The position numbers and the translations under genes are program-made. Source: Bradyrhizobium sp. CCBAU 051011 (lineage in GTDB: Bacteria > Pseudomonadota > Alphaproteobacteria > Rhizobiales > Xanthobacteraceae). Taken from it: DNA of 64,000 nucleotides. Below, piece by piece: positions 29,778 to 37,812 of this stretch. The stretch spans positions 7,854,501 to 7,918,500 of the forward strand of contig NZ_CP022222.1 of NCBI RefSeq assembly GCF_009930815.1, given 5' to 3'. The notes under the pieces were generated by a model that was not told where the DNA came from, did not search any database, and saw nothing but the letters and a program-made list of their open reading frames with translations. The number at the start of each line of letters is the position of its first letter. Positions within the stretch are counted from its first letter, which is position 1.

Positions 29778-30215
29778 CTACCTCGCGCCCACGTCGTCCT
29801 GCCGCTCGGCGGGGGCCGCAGCGGTCTCTTCCTTGGCGGCCTCGTAGTTCAGTTCGATCATGACGCCGTTGGGGTCATTGACGAAGATCTGCCAGAGGTC
29901 GCCGCCCGGAACCTGCCGGGAGTCGTAGGCCATGCCCTTCTGTTCCAGCCGCTGCTTCATGCCATCAAAGCCGTAGCTCGCGAACGCGACATGGTGGACG
30001 ACGCCGGAATCCGGCTTCTGCGGTTCCTCGGTCTTGGAGATATCGACGAGGTGCACCACCGCCTTGCCCTCGCTGTACATCCACGCCCCGGGGAATGCGA
30101 AGTTGGGCCGGGCGCCCTTTTCCAGGCCCAAAATGTCCTCATAGAACCGTACCGTATCGGCAAGGTTGCGGGTCCGGATATTGAAATGATCGAGCACGCC
30201 GACGCTGACGCCCAT
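29778..30215 (-). CDS. VOC (glyoxalase/bleomycin resistance) family protein
   Basis: A 145-residue protein with two beta-alpha-beta-beta-beta units. The metal-binding positions are His in LDHFNIRTRNL, Glu/His in the central VVHHVAFASYG and Glu in GVMIELNYEA. The family includes dioxygenases, glyoxalase I and isomerases; the substrate is unknown. An Ala/Glu-rich tail follows the domain. It is divergent from the 3-hydroxyisobutyrate dehydrogenase-like gene. Confidence 0.85.
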   Translation of the reverse strand: MGVSVGVLDHFNIRTRNLADTVRFYEDILGLEKGARPNFAFPGAWMYSEGKAVVHLVDISKTEEPQKPDSGVVHHVAFASYGFDGMKQRLEQKGMAYDSRQVPGGDLWQIFVNDPNGVMIELNYEAAKEETAAAPAERQDDVGAR

Positions 30216-30388
30216 GCGATGTCACTCCCTTTTTTGTGAGGTTCTTGAGGGACCTATCCTAGCACGAATCCGGCCCCGCCAACCAACGAAGGCGTTGCCC
30301 TCCCCTGCGCAGCGGGTATGGTGCGGCTCCTCCAAAAACATCGTCCGGCCGGCCCAACGTCGCCGGCCAAAACTCCAAGGTATCGCAC

Positions 30389-31261
30389 ATGGCTAAAGTC
30401 GCTTTTCTCGGTCTCGGCGTAATGGGTTTCCCCATGGCAGGCCATCTGGTGAAAAAAGGCGGCCACGAAGTGACCGTGTACAACCGGACCGGAGCCAAGG
30501 CGAAGGAATGGGCGGACAAATTCGGCGGGCGCACCGCGCCGACGCCGAAGGCGGCCGCCGAAGGTCAGGATTTCGTAATGTGCTGCGTCGGCAATGACAA
30601 CGACCTGCGTGCGGTCACGATCGGCACCGAGGGCGCGTTTGCCGGCATGAAGAAGGGCGCCATCTTCGTCGATCACACCACCGCCTCCGCCGAGGTCGCC
30701 CGCGAGCTCGATGCCGCCGCCGTCAAGGCGGGCTTCAAGTTCATCGACGCGCCGGTGTCCGGCGGTCAGGCGGGTGCGGAAAACGGCGTGCTGACAGTGA
30801 TGTGCGGTGGCAACGAAGACGCCTATGCCGCTGCCGAGCCGATCATTTCCGGCGCCTACGCAAGGATGTGCAAACTGCTCGGGCCCGCCGGCGCCGGCCA
30901 GCTCACCAAGATGGTCAATCAGATCTGCATCGCAGGCCTGGTCCAGGGCCTGTCCGAGGGGATTCACTTCGCCAAGAAGTCGGGGCTCGACGTCCCCTCG
31001 GTGATCGAGACCATCTCCAAGGGCGCGGCGCAGTCCTGGCAGATGGAGAACCGCTACAAGACCATGAATGACGGCAAGTTCGACTTCGGCTTTGCGGTGG
31101 AATGGATGCGCAAGGACCTCTCGATCTGCATCGCAGAGGCTCGCCGCAACGGCGCCAACCTGCCGGTGACCGCCCTCGTCGACCAGTTCTACGCCGAGGT
31201 CGAGAAGATGGGTGGCAAGCGCTGGGATACGTCGAGCCTTTTGGCCCGGCTGGAGCGCTGA
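30389..31261 (+). CDS. NAD(P)-dependent 3-hydroxyisobutyrate dehydrogenase family oxidoreductase
   Basis: A 290-residue beta-hydroxyacid dehydrogenase. The N-terminal Rossmann motif is AFLGLGVMGFPMAGHL. The substrate-binding DAPVSGGQAGAENG and the catalytic lysine segment LTKMVNQICIAG are all present. Candidate substrates are 3-hydroxyisobutyrate (valine breakdown), tartronate semialdehyde or succinic semialdehyde, and sequence by eye cannot choose between them. A strong terminator follows at 31293. Confidence 0.88.
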   Translation: MAKVAFLGLGVMGFPMAGHLVKKGGHEVTVYNRTGAKAKEWADKFGGRTAPTPKAAAEGQDFVMCCVGNDNDLRAVTIGTEGAFAGMKKGAIFVDHTTASAEVARELDAAAVKAGFKFIDAPVSGGQAGAENGVLTVMCGGNEDAYAAAEPIISGAYARMCKLLGPAGAGQLTKMVNQICIAGLVQGLSEGIHFAKKSGLDVPSVIETISKGAAQSWQMENRYKTMNDGKFDFGFAVEWMRKDLSICIAEARRNGANLPVTALVDQFYAEVEKMGGKRWDTSSLLARLER

Positions 31262-31292
31262 GTTAAAGAATCAGGTTAAGGCGACGAGCCAG

Positions 31293-31326
31293 ACCCCCGC
31301 TTCTTGTCCTGTCGGAAGCGGGGGTT
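31293..31326 (+). terminator. Intrinsic terminator
   Basis: An 11-bp stem (ACCCCCGCTTC/GAAGCGGGGGT) with an eleven-base loop lies 32 bases after the stop codon of the 3-hydroxyisobutyrate dehydrogenase-like gene. The T-run is short. Confidence 0.75.
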
Positions 31327-31463
31327 CCCTCCACTCGACTGGTTAATTTTAACTTCCCGTTAACGAGAATTTTTAGCTCTTTAAGTCATCGCTTAATGAT
31401 TTCGCTGCACAGATAGACAATGCAAGAGCCCGCGCGGTTCGCGGGCAGGATTTGTGTTGTTCG

Positions 31464-33065
31464 ATGAGTAACGCGGCAGAAAAGCCTGAGGTTGTCCAGC
31501 TTCCGGCGGAAGCGCAGGTCGCACCACCGGTGAATACGCGGCGCGTGGCAGCACAACGGGTGCGCGAGGCGCGCGATCGGTTAACGTCGACCAGCGGAAC
31601 GCGCCCCGCTTTCGATACCGAGCTGCTCCGGCAATACGCCCAGACCCGGGTATCGGCTTCCTTCGTCGTCATGCTGCTGGTGGTTGCGACCGGCGTGCTG
31701 TTCGGCCTCTGGAAGTATATCGTGCCGGCCGCGGTCTGGACCTTCGGCATGCTCTGCATCCATGCCGCGATCATCCGCAACTGCAAGCGTTTCCTTCGCG
31801 AGCAGCCCACGCTTGCCGAAACGCGCAAATGGCAGACGCGGTTCGTGCTGCTCGACCTGCTCTACGGCCTGTGCTGGACTGCGATCCTGCTGCATCCGGC
31901 CGGCCTCGACACCGTCTCGAACACGATGATGATGTTCCTGATGCTGCTGGTGATCGCGGTGTCGAGCATGCTGGCGGCGACACTGCCGATCGCGGCGGTG
32001 GCGGCAACCGCGCCGGTGACGGCCGCGATCGCGCTCAACTTCGTGATGGGCGGCACTTTCGATAATTACGCCCTCGCGCTGCTGGCGGTCGCCGCCGAAT
32101 GCTATTTTGCGCTGCTGGCCCATCAGCTTCATTCGACGACGCTGCAGACCCTGGAAGCGCGCGCCGAAAAGGACGCGCTGATCGGCGAGCTCGAACAGGC
32201 CAAGGCGATCTCGGACGAAGCGCGGCACCGCGCCGAATCCGCCAACGTCGCCAAGTCGCGGTTTCTGGCGCAGATGAGCCACGAGCTGCGCACGCCGCTG
32301 AACGCGATCCTCGGATTCTCCGAGGTGATGAAGAGCGAGATTTTCGGCGCGCACGCGGTGGCGGTCTACAAGGAATACTCCGCCGACATCCACCATTCGG
32401 GCGTCCACCTGCTCAATCTCATCAACGAGATTCTCGATCTGTCGCGGATCGAGGCCGGCCGCTACGAACTCAACGAGGAAGCGGTGGCGCTCGTGCACGT
32501 CGTCGCCGACTGCCATCATCTCTTGAAGCTGCGCGCGAGCAGCCGCGGCATCACGATCCACGAGGTGTTCGAGCACGGCATGCCCCGGATCTGGGGCGAC
32601 GAGCGCGCCACGCGTCAGGTCGTGCTCAATCTCATATCCAACTCGATCAAGTTCACCCCGCCGGGCGGCGACATCTGGCTCAAGGTCGGCTGGACCGCAT
32701 CCGGCGGCCAATATCTCAGCGTCAAGGACACCGGCTCCGGCATTGCCGAGGACGAAATCCCGATCGTGCTGGCCTCGTTCGGCCAGGGCTCCAACTCGAT
32801 CAAATCAGCCGAACAGGGCGCAGGCCTGGGCCTGCCGATCGCCAAGAGCCTGATCGACATGCATGGCGGCACCTTCACGCTGAAATCGAAACTGCGGATC
32901 GGCACCGAAGTCATCGTCACCTTCCCGCCGGAGCGCGTGATGAGCGCGCTGGCGCCGATGGCTGAGGAGGCCCCGCCCCTGCAGCCGGAACCGGCCGTCA
33001 CGGCGGCCGACGAGAAGCGCCGGGCGCGTCACAAACCGATCATGAGTGCCGGCACGGGACTATGA
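31464..33065 (+). CDS. Membrane-bound sensor histidine kinase
   Basis: A 533-residue kinase. A cytoplasmic N-terminus of about 50 residues is followed by several hydrophobic helices between roughly residues 55 and 225 (for example FVVMLLVVATGVLFGLWKYI), then a coiled segment. The HisKA dimerisation domain has the phosphorylated histidine in QMSHELRTPLNAILGF (near residue 272). The HATPase domain has NLISNSIKFTPPGG (N box), DTGSGIAEDEI (G1) and GAGLGLPIAKSL (G2). This resembles the PleC/DivJ class of alphaproteobacteria. No response regulator is adjacent. The ATG at 31464 is preferred to a TTG at 31452. Confidence 0.87.
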   Translation: MSNAAEKPEVVQLPAEAQVAPPVNTRRVAAQRVREARDRLTSTSGTRPAFDTELLRQYAQTRVSASFVVMLLVVATGVLFGLWKYIVPAAVWTFGMLCIHAAIIRNCKRFLREQPTLAETRKWQTRFVLLDLLYGLCWTAILLHPAGLDTVSNTMMMFLMLLVIAVSSMLAATLPIAAVAATAPVTAAIALNFVMGGTFDNYALALLAVAAECYFALLAHQLHSTTLQTLEARAEKDALIGELEQAKAISDEARHRAESANVAKSRFLAQMSHELRTPLNAILGFSEVMKSEIFGAHAVAVYKEYSADIHHSGVHLLNLINEILDLSRIEAGRYELNEEAVALVHVVADCHHLLKLRASSRGITIHEVFEHGMPRIWGDERATRQVVLNLISNSIKFTPPGGDIWLKVGWTASGGQYLSVKDTGSGIAEDEIPIVLASFGQGSNSIKSAEQGAGLGLPIAKSLIDMHGGTFTLKSKLRIGTEVIVTFPPERVMSALAPMAEEAPPLQPEPAVTAADEKRRARHKPIMSAGTGL

Positions 33066-33111
33066 CCGCAAGCGCTTGCGCAAGGGATGTAAACCACTTC
33101 ACTATCCACGA

Positions 33112-33315
33112 ATGAGCAAAGAAACGCCGTGTATCGCAGTCTGTATGATGGATCCCAAAACCAAACTCTGCTTCGGCTGCGGACGAACGTTGCCGGAGAT
33201 CGCGCGCTGGCACCGCATGGAAACGGCGGAGCGACTGGCCGTAATGGAAGGGCTTGCGGCGCGCATGGCGGACGCCGGTCTGGTGCCGATACCGCCGCGC
33301 AGCGAACGCGGCTGA
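33112..33315 (+). CDS. DUF1289 family small Fe-S/zinc-type protein
   Basis: A 67-residue protein with the DUF1289 cysteine pattern: TPCIAVCMMD, then LCFGCGRTLPEIARWHRM. The four cysteines (CxxxC and CxxC) suggest a metal or cluster site. The family has no settled function. It begins 46 bp after the histidine kinase and ends 28 bp before the protease gene, so the three are probably one transcript. Confidence 0.85.
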   Translation: MSKETPCIAVCMMDPKTKLCFGCGRTLPEIARWHRMETAERLAVMEGLAARMADAGLVPIPPRSERG

Positions 33316-33343
33316 CTACCGGACCAAGCTGCGGAGGCGCCAG

Positions 33344-33895
33344 GTGATCCGCATCCTGCTCGTTCTGGCGATGCTCGCGGCCACCGCCGGCGCTGTCGTC
33401 GCCTATGGCGATCCCGACCAGCTCGCGCGCGCCGGCAACTCGGTATCGAAAATGCTGCGGCAACGCAGCCTGGAGCCGGCGCCCGCCGTGGAGATCGCGC
33501 GCGGCAGAGCCGGCGAATTCGCGCTCCACGCCAAGATCAACGGCGTCAAGGCGCCGATGGTGATCGACACCGGCGCAACCTCGGTGGTACTGACCTGGGA
33601 AACGGCGAAAGCGATCGGCCTGCCGATCGAGATGCTCGAATATAATGTCGATGTCGAAACCGCCGGCGGTCACACCAAGGCGGCGCGGCTGACGCTCGAT
33701 CGTCTCGCAGTCGGCGCGCTCGTCGAAAAATCGATCCCGGCGCTGGTGGTGCCGCGCGGGCAGATGAAGACCAACCTGCTCGGAATGAGTTTTCTGGATC
33801 GCCTGGAAAGCTGGGGCGTGCAGGCCGACAAGGTGATGCTGCACGGCTATCCCGACGTCGCCGGCCGGAGCAAGCGCCGCACGGCGGCGAATTAG
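33344..33895 (+). CDS. Retropepsin-like aspartic protease (TIGR02281 type)
   Basis: A 183-residue protein with one N-terminal membrane anchor or signal (IRILLVLAMLAATAGAVVAY). The periplasmic domain has the catalytic VIDTGATSVVLT motif and the ILG-like LLGMSFLDRL of single-domain retroviral-type proteases, which act as dimers. The start is GTG at 33344 with GGAGG six bases upstream; the longer frame from 33254 overlaps the DUF1289 gene and lacks this site. The substrate is unknown. Confidence 0.85.
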   Translation: MIRILLVLAMLAATAGAVVAYGDPDQLARAGNSVSKMLRQRSLEPAPAVEIARGRAGEFALHAKINGVKAPMVIDTGATSVVLTWETAKAIGLPIEMLEYNVDVETAGGHTKAARLTLDRLAVGALVEKSIPALVVPRGQMKTNLLGMSFLDRLESWGVQADKVMLHGYPDVAGRSKRRTAAN

Positions 33896-34068
33896 CGCGT
33901 CGGCTCATAGTTGATCATGTCCGCTTGGCCTCCAAGACGGCGCAAAAGCAGACATGCCGATATCGACGCGATGGGCCAATAGGTGACATCAGTCCGGACT
34001 GAATGCAGGGCTCTGGGAGCTGCATTTCCTGCAGCATCCGGACTGATGCGCACCGTTGCTCTGATCGC

Positions 34069-35130
34069 TCAAGAACGCACTTCGAAGATCATGTTGAACG
34101 GCGTCTCGGTCGCGCGGCGGAAGCGCTTGAAGCCCGCTTCAGTCGCCACCTGCCGCAATCTGCTTTCACCCGCTTGCGCACCGAGCCCCAAGCCCACTTC
34201 CTGAGAGAGTGAGGCTGGCGTACAAATGAATGTCGAGGCGTGATAGAAGATGCATCCCACCGGGTTGAGATTATCCTTGAGATTATCATGAGCAAACGGC
34301 TCGACGATCATCCACGACCCATCCTTGGCTAGCGTTTCCTTGACATGCTTGCCTGCACCCACGGGGTCGCCCATGTCATGCAGGCAATCGAAGAACGCCA
34401 CCAGATCATAGTCTTTCGCCGGAAAATCCTTGGCACTGGCCTGCGCGAACGTAATGCGGTCCCCAACTCCCGCTTCCTGCGCCAAGACCTTCGCGCGTTC
34501 AATCGAAGGTTTGTGGTAATCGAACCCGAAGAACTCTGAATTGGGGTAGGCCTGCGCCATCACAATCGTGGAGGCGCCGTGGCCGCATCCGACATCGGCC
34601 ACCCTGGCGCCAGCTTTCAATTTCGCTTCGACGCCTTCGAGCGTCGGAATCCAGTTCGAAACCAGATTGGCGTTATAGCCCGGCCTGAAGAAACGTTCGG
34701 TGCCGGAGAAAAGACACTTCGAATGCTCGTGCCAACCAACGCCTTTGCCAGTTCGAAACGCTTCGGCGACTTTTGGTTCATCGAGATAGGTGGCCTGCAC
34801 GACATCGAATGCACCGGCAAAGAAAGCTGGCGACCCCTCTTCGGCGAATGCCATGGCTTGTTCCGCCGAGAGTGAGAACGCATTTTTTTCGGGGTGGTAG
34901 TCGATGTATCCAGAGGCGGCCTGCCCGGACAGCCATTCGCGCACATAACGCTCATGCAGACCAGTCTTCCTGGCGAGCTCGGACGGAGTGACCACAGCAC
35001 CATCCGCCATCGCCTTGTAAAGCCCGAGGCGATCGCCGAGCAGTATGCTTGCGCCGCCCAGTGAGATGCCGAGGTCGCCGACCAGCTTTGCTACGAGCGC
35101 GTTCAACTTTTCAAGATTTGGTTCACGCAT
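34069..35130 (-). CDS. Class I SAM-dependent methyltransferase with N-terminal winged helix (Rv2258c-like)
   Basis: A 353-residue protein. Residues about 15-95 form a winged-helix dimerisation domain (LGDRLGLYKAMADGAVVTPS, ARKTGLHERYVREWL). The catalytic domain has the SAM motif RVADVGCGHGASTIVMA, an acidic residue at the second strand end (FFGFDYH) and FDCLHDMGDP as the post-motif region. It probably methylates a small molecule. The start at 35130 has GGAG nine bases upstream. It is not linked to an obvious pathway here. Confidence 0.87.
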   Translation of the reverse strand: MREPNLEKLNALVAKLVGDLGISLGGASILLGDRLGLYKAMADGAVVTPSELARKTGLHERYVREWLSGQAASGYIDYHPEKNAFSLSAEQAMAFAEEGSPAFFAGAFDVVQATYLDEPKVAEAFRTGKGVGWHEHSKCLFSGTERFFRPGYNANLVSNWIPTLEGVEAKLKAGARVADVGCGHGASTIVMAQAYPNSEFFGFDYHKPSIERAKVLAQEAGVGDRITFAQASAKDFPAKDYDLVAFFDCLHDMGDPVGAGKHVKETLAKDGSWMIVEPFAHDNLKDNLNPVGCIFYHASTFICTPASLSQEVGLGLGAQAGESRLRQVATEAGFKRFRRATETPFNMIFEVRS

Positions 35131-35504
35131 TGCAGCTTTCTCCACTCTTTGAGAACAGCCCCAGCGTTGGTTAAACAAACCTAGGACGACTGACGGATTT
35201 CAAATGTGAAGGGGTTCACGGTTCCACGAATGGCCGTGCGCCGACATCGACCATCACCGGATCGATGTACGTTTTGTGCCATAACAGGACCCATGCACCG
35301 CATAACGGCACCTCCGCTCATGCGCAGGCGTTCGTCGCCAGAACACCGCATCCGCTAAAGAGATGGCTGCCGCCGGCAAAGCCAAACGGTTAACCCTGTC
35401 GGCAAACGCCCTGTACGAGGGTCGGGTTGTTAAGTCAGCCGCCGCCAAGTTGCCTCATTAGATCGGAGAATTTTCACCGGCACAAATTTAAGCCGGAGGA
35501 CATC
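35131..35504. other. Intergenic stretch
   Basis: These 374 bases lie between divergent genes. No gene or strong repeat was recognised. The right end carries the GGAGGA ribosome site for the gene at 35505; promoters for both neighbours are expected but not assigned. Confidence 0.4.
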
Positions 35505-35981
35505 ATGCTGAGAATGGTGTCGTTGGGCCTCCTCATCCCATTGGGTGTAGGCGTACTGGCGGCAATGGAACTCAGAGCTCCACCGCGTAGTGCAGTGGTG
35601 ATCGTCCAGCCCCTCGCCGAGACAGGCGCAGGCATTTCCGATTCACATGGTGCGCTGGCGAAGGCTGATCGACTTGAAAGTACCGCTGCGAGCAGCGAGA
35701 CGCCAGCACAGCCTGCTCTAGTCGACGAACGCATTTCTCCGTCGGAAGGCGTCAGTATCGGTTCTTCGGAGCCCCCGAGGGTGATCAACCGCCATCGGCA
35801 CGATCCCAAATCAAAGAAGGTCGCTACTGCTGCCCCTCCTAAGCCGAAGCCAAAGCCAACCGATATCAAGCGAACTACCATTTCCGAGCGGTCAAAGGCC
35901 GCCAGCGCCACCGAACCCTGTCGGCTGAGCGCGTTTGGTGGCTTGCGCAAGGCTTTGAATTCAGTCGACTGCGAAATTTGA
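35505..35981 (+). CDS. Hypothetical membrane-anchored protein with Lys/Pro linker
   Basis: A 158-residue protein. An N-terminal hydrophobic segment (VSLGLLIPLGVGVLAAM) anchors or exports it. A disordered region follows, with a Lys/Pro-rich stretch (PPKPKPKPTD) preceded by basic residues (RHRHDPKSKK), and a short C-terminal end holds two cysteines (EPCRLS, SVDCEI). It is not recognised. GGAGGA lies four bases before the ATG. The Pro-Lys tract suggests it spans the periplasm. Confidence 0.65.
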   Translation: MLRMVSLGLLIPLGVGVLAAMELRAPPRSAVVIVQPLAETGAGISDSHGALAKADRLESTAASSETPAQPALVDERISPSEGVSIGSSEPPRVINRHRHDPKSKKVATAAPPKPKPKPTDIKRTTISERSKAASATEPCRLSAFGGLRKALNSVDCEI

Positions 35982-36351
35982 TTCAGCGAGCATAATTCCT
36001 CCTGGAACGGCTTCGGTCGCTCTCTTCAGAACTTGGTGAGCAAGCCCGACCTCAGGCCCAATCCACCCGAAGCGGACGAGGTCTGCTTCGGATCACTCGC
36101 GTCGTTTTGGTGTACCGATCACCTCTGGTCTGCCCCGACAAACAGACATCCGCTGTCGCTGTCGGACGTCTCAAAGGTGCCAAGGGCGGAAGTGATGCAG
36201 ACCCGCGGCGTCGCGAAACGGCGATTGTGCGACATATCGAAAGCGGCTCGGTTACATCACTTCCCTGTCTAAGGAGAGTAGCCGCCGCGCCGGTCCCTCC
36301 CCATCTTGGATGCGGGGGAAGCACCTCCTCGTGTGCCATCGGAGATGGGCA
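35982..36351. other. Intergenic stretch with decayed repeat
   Basis: No gene is supported. The segment 36168-36197 (GTCTCAAAGGTGCCA...CGGAAGTG) repeats one at 19485-19514, and the surrounding ACATCCG and CCGGAC bits belong to the same degenerate family as the palindrome at 23481. It is probably old mobile or palindromic DNA. Confidence 0.45.
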
Positions 36352-36546
36352 ATGAGCATGAGAACCTTTTGCACGCTTGCCGCCGCCATCTTTGCCCTGA
36401 TCGCAGTTCTGCAGTTGATCCGGATTGTGATGGGATGGTCCGTCACCTTGAACGGCGTAGATGTGCCGTTCTGGGCGAGCTGGATTGCAGTTATCGTAGC
36501 GGGCGCGTTGAGCTTCGTCGGCTTCCGCGCCGCCATGCGCAGCTAA
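36352..36546 (+). CDS. Small two-helix inner-membrane protein
   Basis: A 64-residue protein with two membrane helices (FCTLAAAIFALIAVLQLIRI and SWIAVIVAGALSFVGFRAAM) separated by a polar turn (TLNGVDVPFWA). The function is unknown. GGAG lies seven bases before the ATG at 36352; the frame can be extended upstream to 36310 but without a ribosome site. Confidence 0.65.
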   Translation: MSMRTFCTLAAAIFALIAVLQLIRIVMGWSVTLNGVDVPFWASWIAVIVAGALSFVGFRAAMRS

Positions 36547-36582
36547 TGGCCAGCAGAGCCTGATCGCGCTAATGCGAAAAAG

Positions 36583-37104
36583 TCAGGCTTTCTTTGCCGC
36601 CTTGCGCGCCTTGTTCGCTTCCTCGATCTCGGGTTCGAGCGATTTCAGGCTCTCGTAGATCTCGGCCAGGACCGTCTTCAGGTCGGAAATGTTCTTCGAC
36701 GGGAAATCGCGAACCGCGACCTCCTCGAAGTGGATGGCGATCGGGATCAACTCCTCGACTAGTGTGCGCCCCTTCGGGGTGAGGTTGATCGCGACGGTGC
36801 GGCCGTTGTCCTTCAGCCGCGCGCGCGTGACGAGGCCACGGCGTTTCATCTCGCCGACCAGCCGCGACAATGTCGATATCTCGATCGTCGTCATCGCTGC
36901 GAGATCGCCGAGCCGCTGATCGCCGGTTTCCCACAGCGCGGCCATCACGCGATACATCGGCAGGGTCACGCCATAACCGGCAATGCGCCGGGAAAACAGC
37001 TCGCCCATCTGCACGCCGACGCGGTTGAGCAGATACGGAAAGGAATTTGTCAGCCTGTACAAGGTCTTGCAATCCGTGCTGTCGCAATTGTTGCGACCTT
37101 CCAA
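36583..37104 (-). CDS. graR: MarR family regulator of the gamma-resorcylate genes
   Basis: A 173-residue winged-helix repressor: helix 1 in SFPYLLNRVGVQMGELFSRR, the DNA-binding region RLGDLAAMTTIEISTLSRLV and the wing RARLKDNGRTVAINLTPKGR. It is divergent from the flavin reductase gene of a gamma-resorcylate cluster, the place of graR in the described rhizobial cluster. The start is uncertain: a TTG at 37104 or one at 37062, both lacking a good ribosome site. An inverted repeat overlaps the 37104 start region, which suggests autoregulation. Confidence 0.8.
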   Translation of the reverse strand: MEGRNNCDSTDCKTLYRLTNSFPYLLNRVGVQMGELFSRRIAGYGVTLPMYRVMAALWETGDQRLGDLAAMTTIEISTLSRLVGEMKRRGLVTRARLKDNGRTVAINLTPKGRTLVEELIPIAIHFEEVAVRDFPSKNISDLKTVLAEIYESLKSLEPEIEEANKARKAAKKA

Positions 37105-37187
37105 TAGCTGGGCGCCGATCGCTTTTCAAGGCAATTGTTGCATTTGAAAATTTCCGCTTGACTGATATTTGCAACTGCAACTATTGT
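37081..37187. promoter_or_regulatory. Divergent operator-promoter region of the resorcylate cluster
   Basis: A 17-base palindrome GTCGCAA-TTG-TTGCGAC lies at 37081-37097 and a shorter copy, GCAA-TTG-TTGC, at 37131-37141. A related GCAACTGCAAC tract (37171-37181) fills the spacer of a plausible promoter, TTGACT at 37158-37163 and TATTGT at 37182-37187 (18-base spacing), reading toward 37239. The repeated GCAA..TTGC half-sites are good candidates for binding of the adjacent MarR protein. Confidence 0.55.
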
Positions 37188-37238
37188 TTTGGAAAGTTAA
37201 GCCGCCGGAGAAGAGCGGACCGTTCAGTGGAGGAAACC

Positions 37239-37757
37239 ATGTCGCTGGATTCGGCATCCGACGAATTGCGGGAAACGTTCAAGCGCGCGTTGCGGCGATT
37301 TCCCGCCGCCGTGTCGGTCATCACATCGTCAGACCAGAACCGCCGCCACGGCATGACGGCAACCGCGGTAACCTCGCTGTCGCTTGACCCGCCTTCCCTG
37401 ATCGTCTGCGTCAACCAGCAGACGCTGCTGCACGACATCATGCTGCTGGCGCGCCGGTTCTGCGTCAACGTGCTGCGCCGTGATCAGGTCACTCTTTCAT
37501 CTGCCTTCAGCGGCGCGCTCCCGGCCGAAGAACGGTTCGGGCTCGGCGACTGGATGACCTCTGCAGAGGGCGTCACCTATCTCGCCGATGCCCAGATCAA
37601 CATCTTCTGTAAGAAGGCAGCCGCCGTCCCCTACGGCACGCACACGATTTTCATCGGCGAAGCCGAGACCGTGAACGTCCGCGATCCGATCGAACCCCTG
37701 ATCTATCAGGATGCGACCTACTGCTTCTCGGTGCCCCACGACAGCCAGGCTGCGTGA
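37239..37757 (+). CDS. graD: Flavin reductase component of resorcinol hydroxylase
   Basis: A 172-residue flavin reductase of the HpaC/RibF-like family: RRFPAAVSVITSSDQNRRHG at the start, TATAVTSLSLDPPSLIVCVN as the flavin-binding segment and VPYGTHTIFIGEAETV late. It supplies reduced flavin to the downstream two-component monooxygenase. The ATG at 37239 has GGAGG five bases upstream. Gene order (regulator, reductase, hydroxylase, decarboxylase, transporter) matches the described gra cluster, so the symbol is assigned by order and family. Confidence 0.8.
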   Translation: MSLDSASDELRETFKRALRRFPAAVSVITSSDQNRRHGMTATAVTSLSLDPPSLIVCVNQQTLLHDIMLLARRFCVNVLRRDQVTLSSAFSGALPAEERFGLGDWMTSAEGVTYLADAQINIFCKKAAAVPYGTHTIFIGEAETVNVRDPIEPLIYQDATYCFSVPHDSQAA

Positions 37758-37812
37758 ACCCGACCCTGCCGCCGAGCCGCCTTTCAGACAATCGAAGACA
37801 CGGAGCAAGCCA

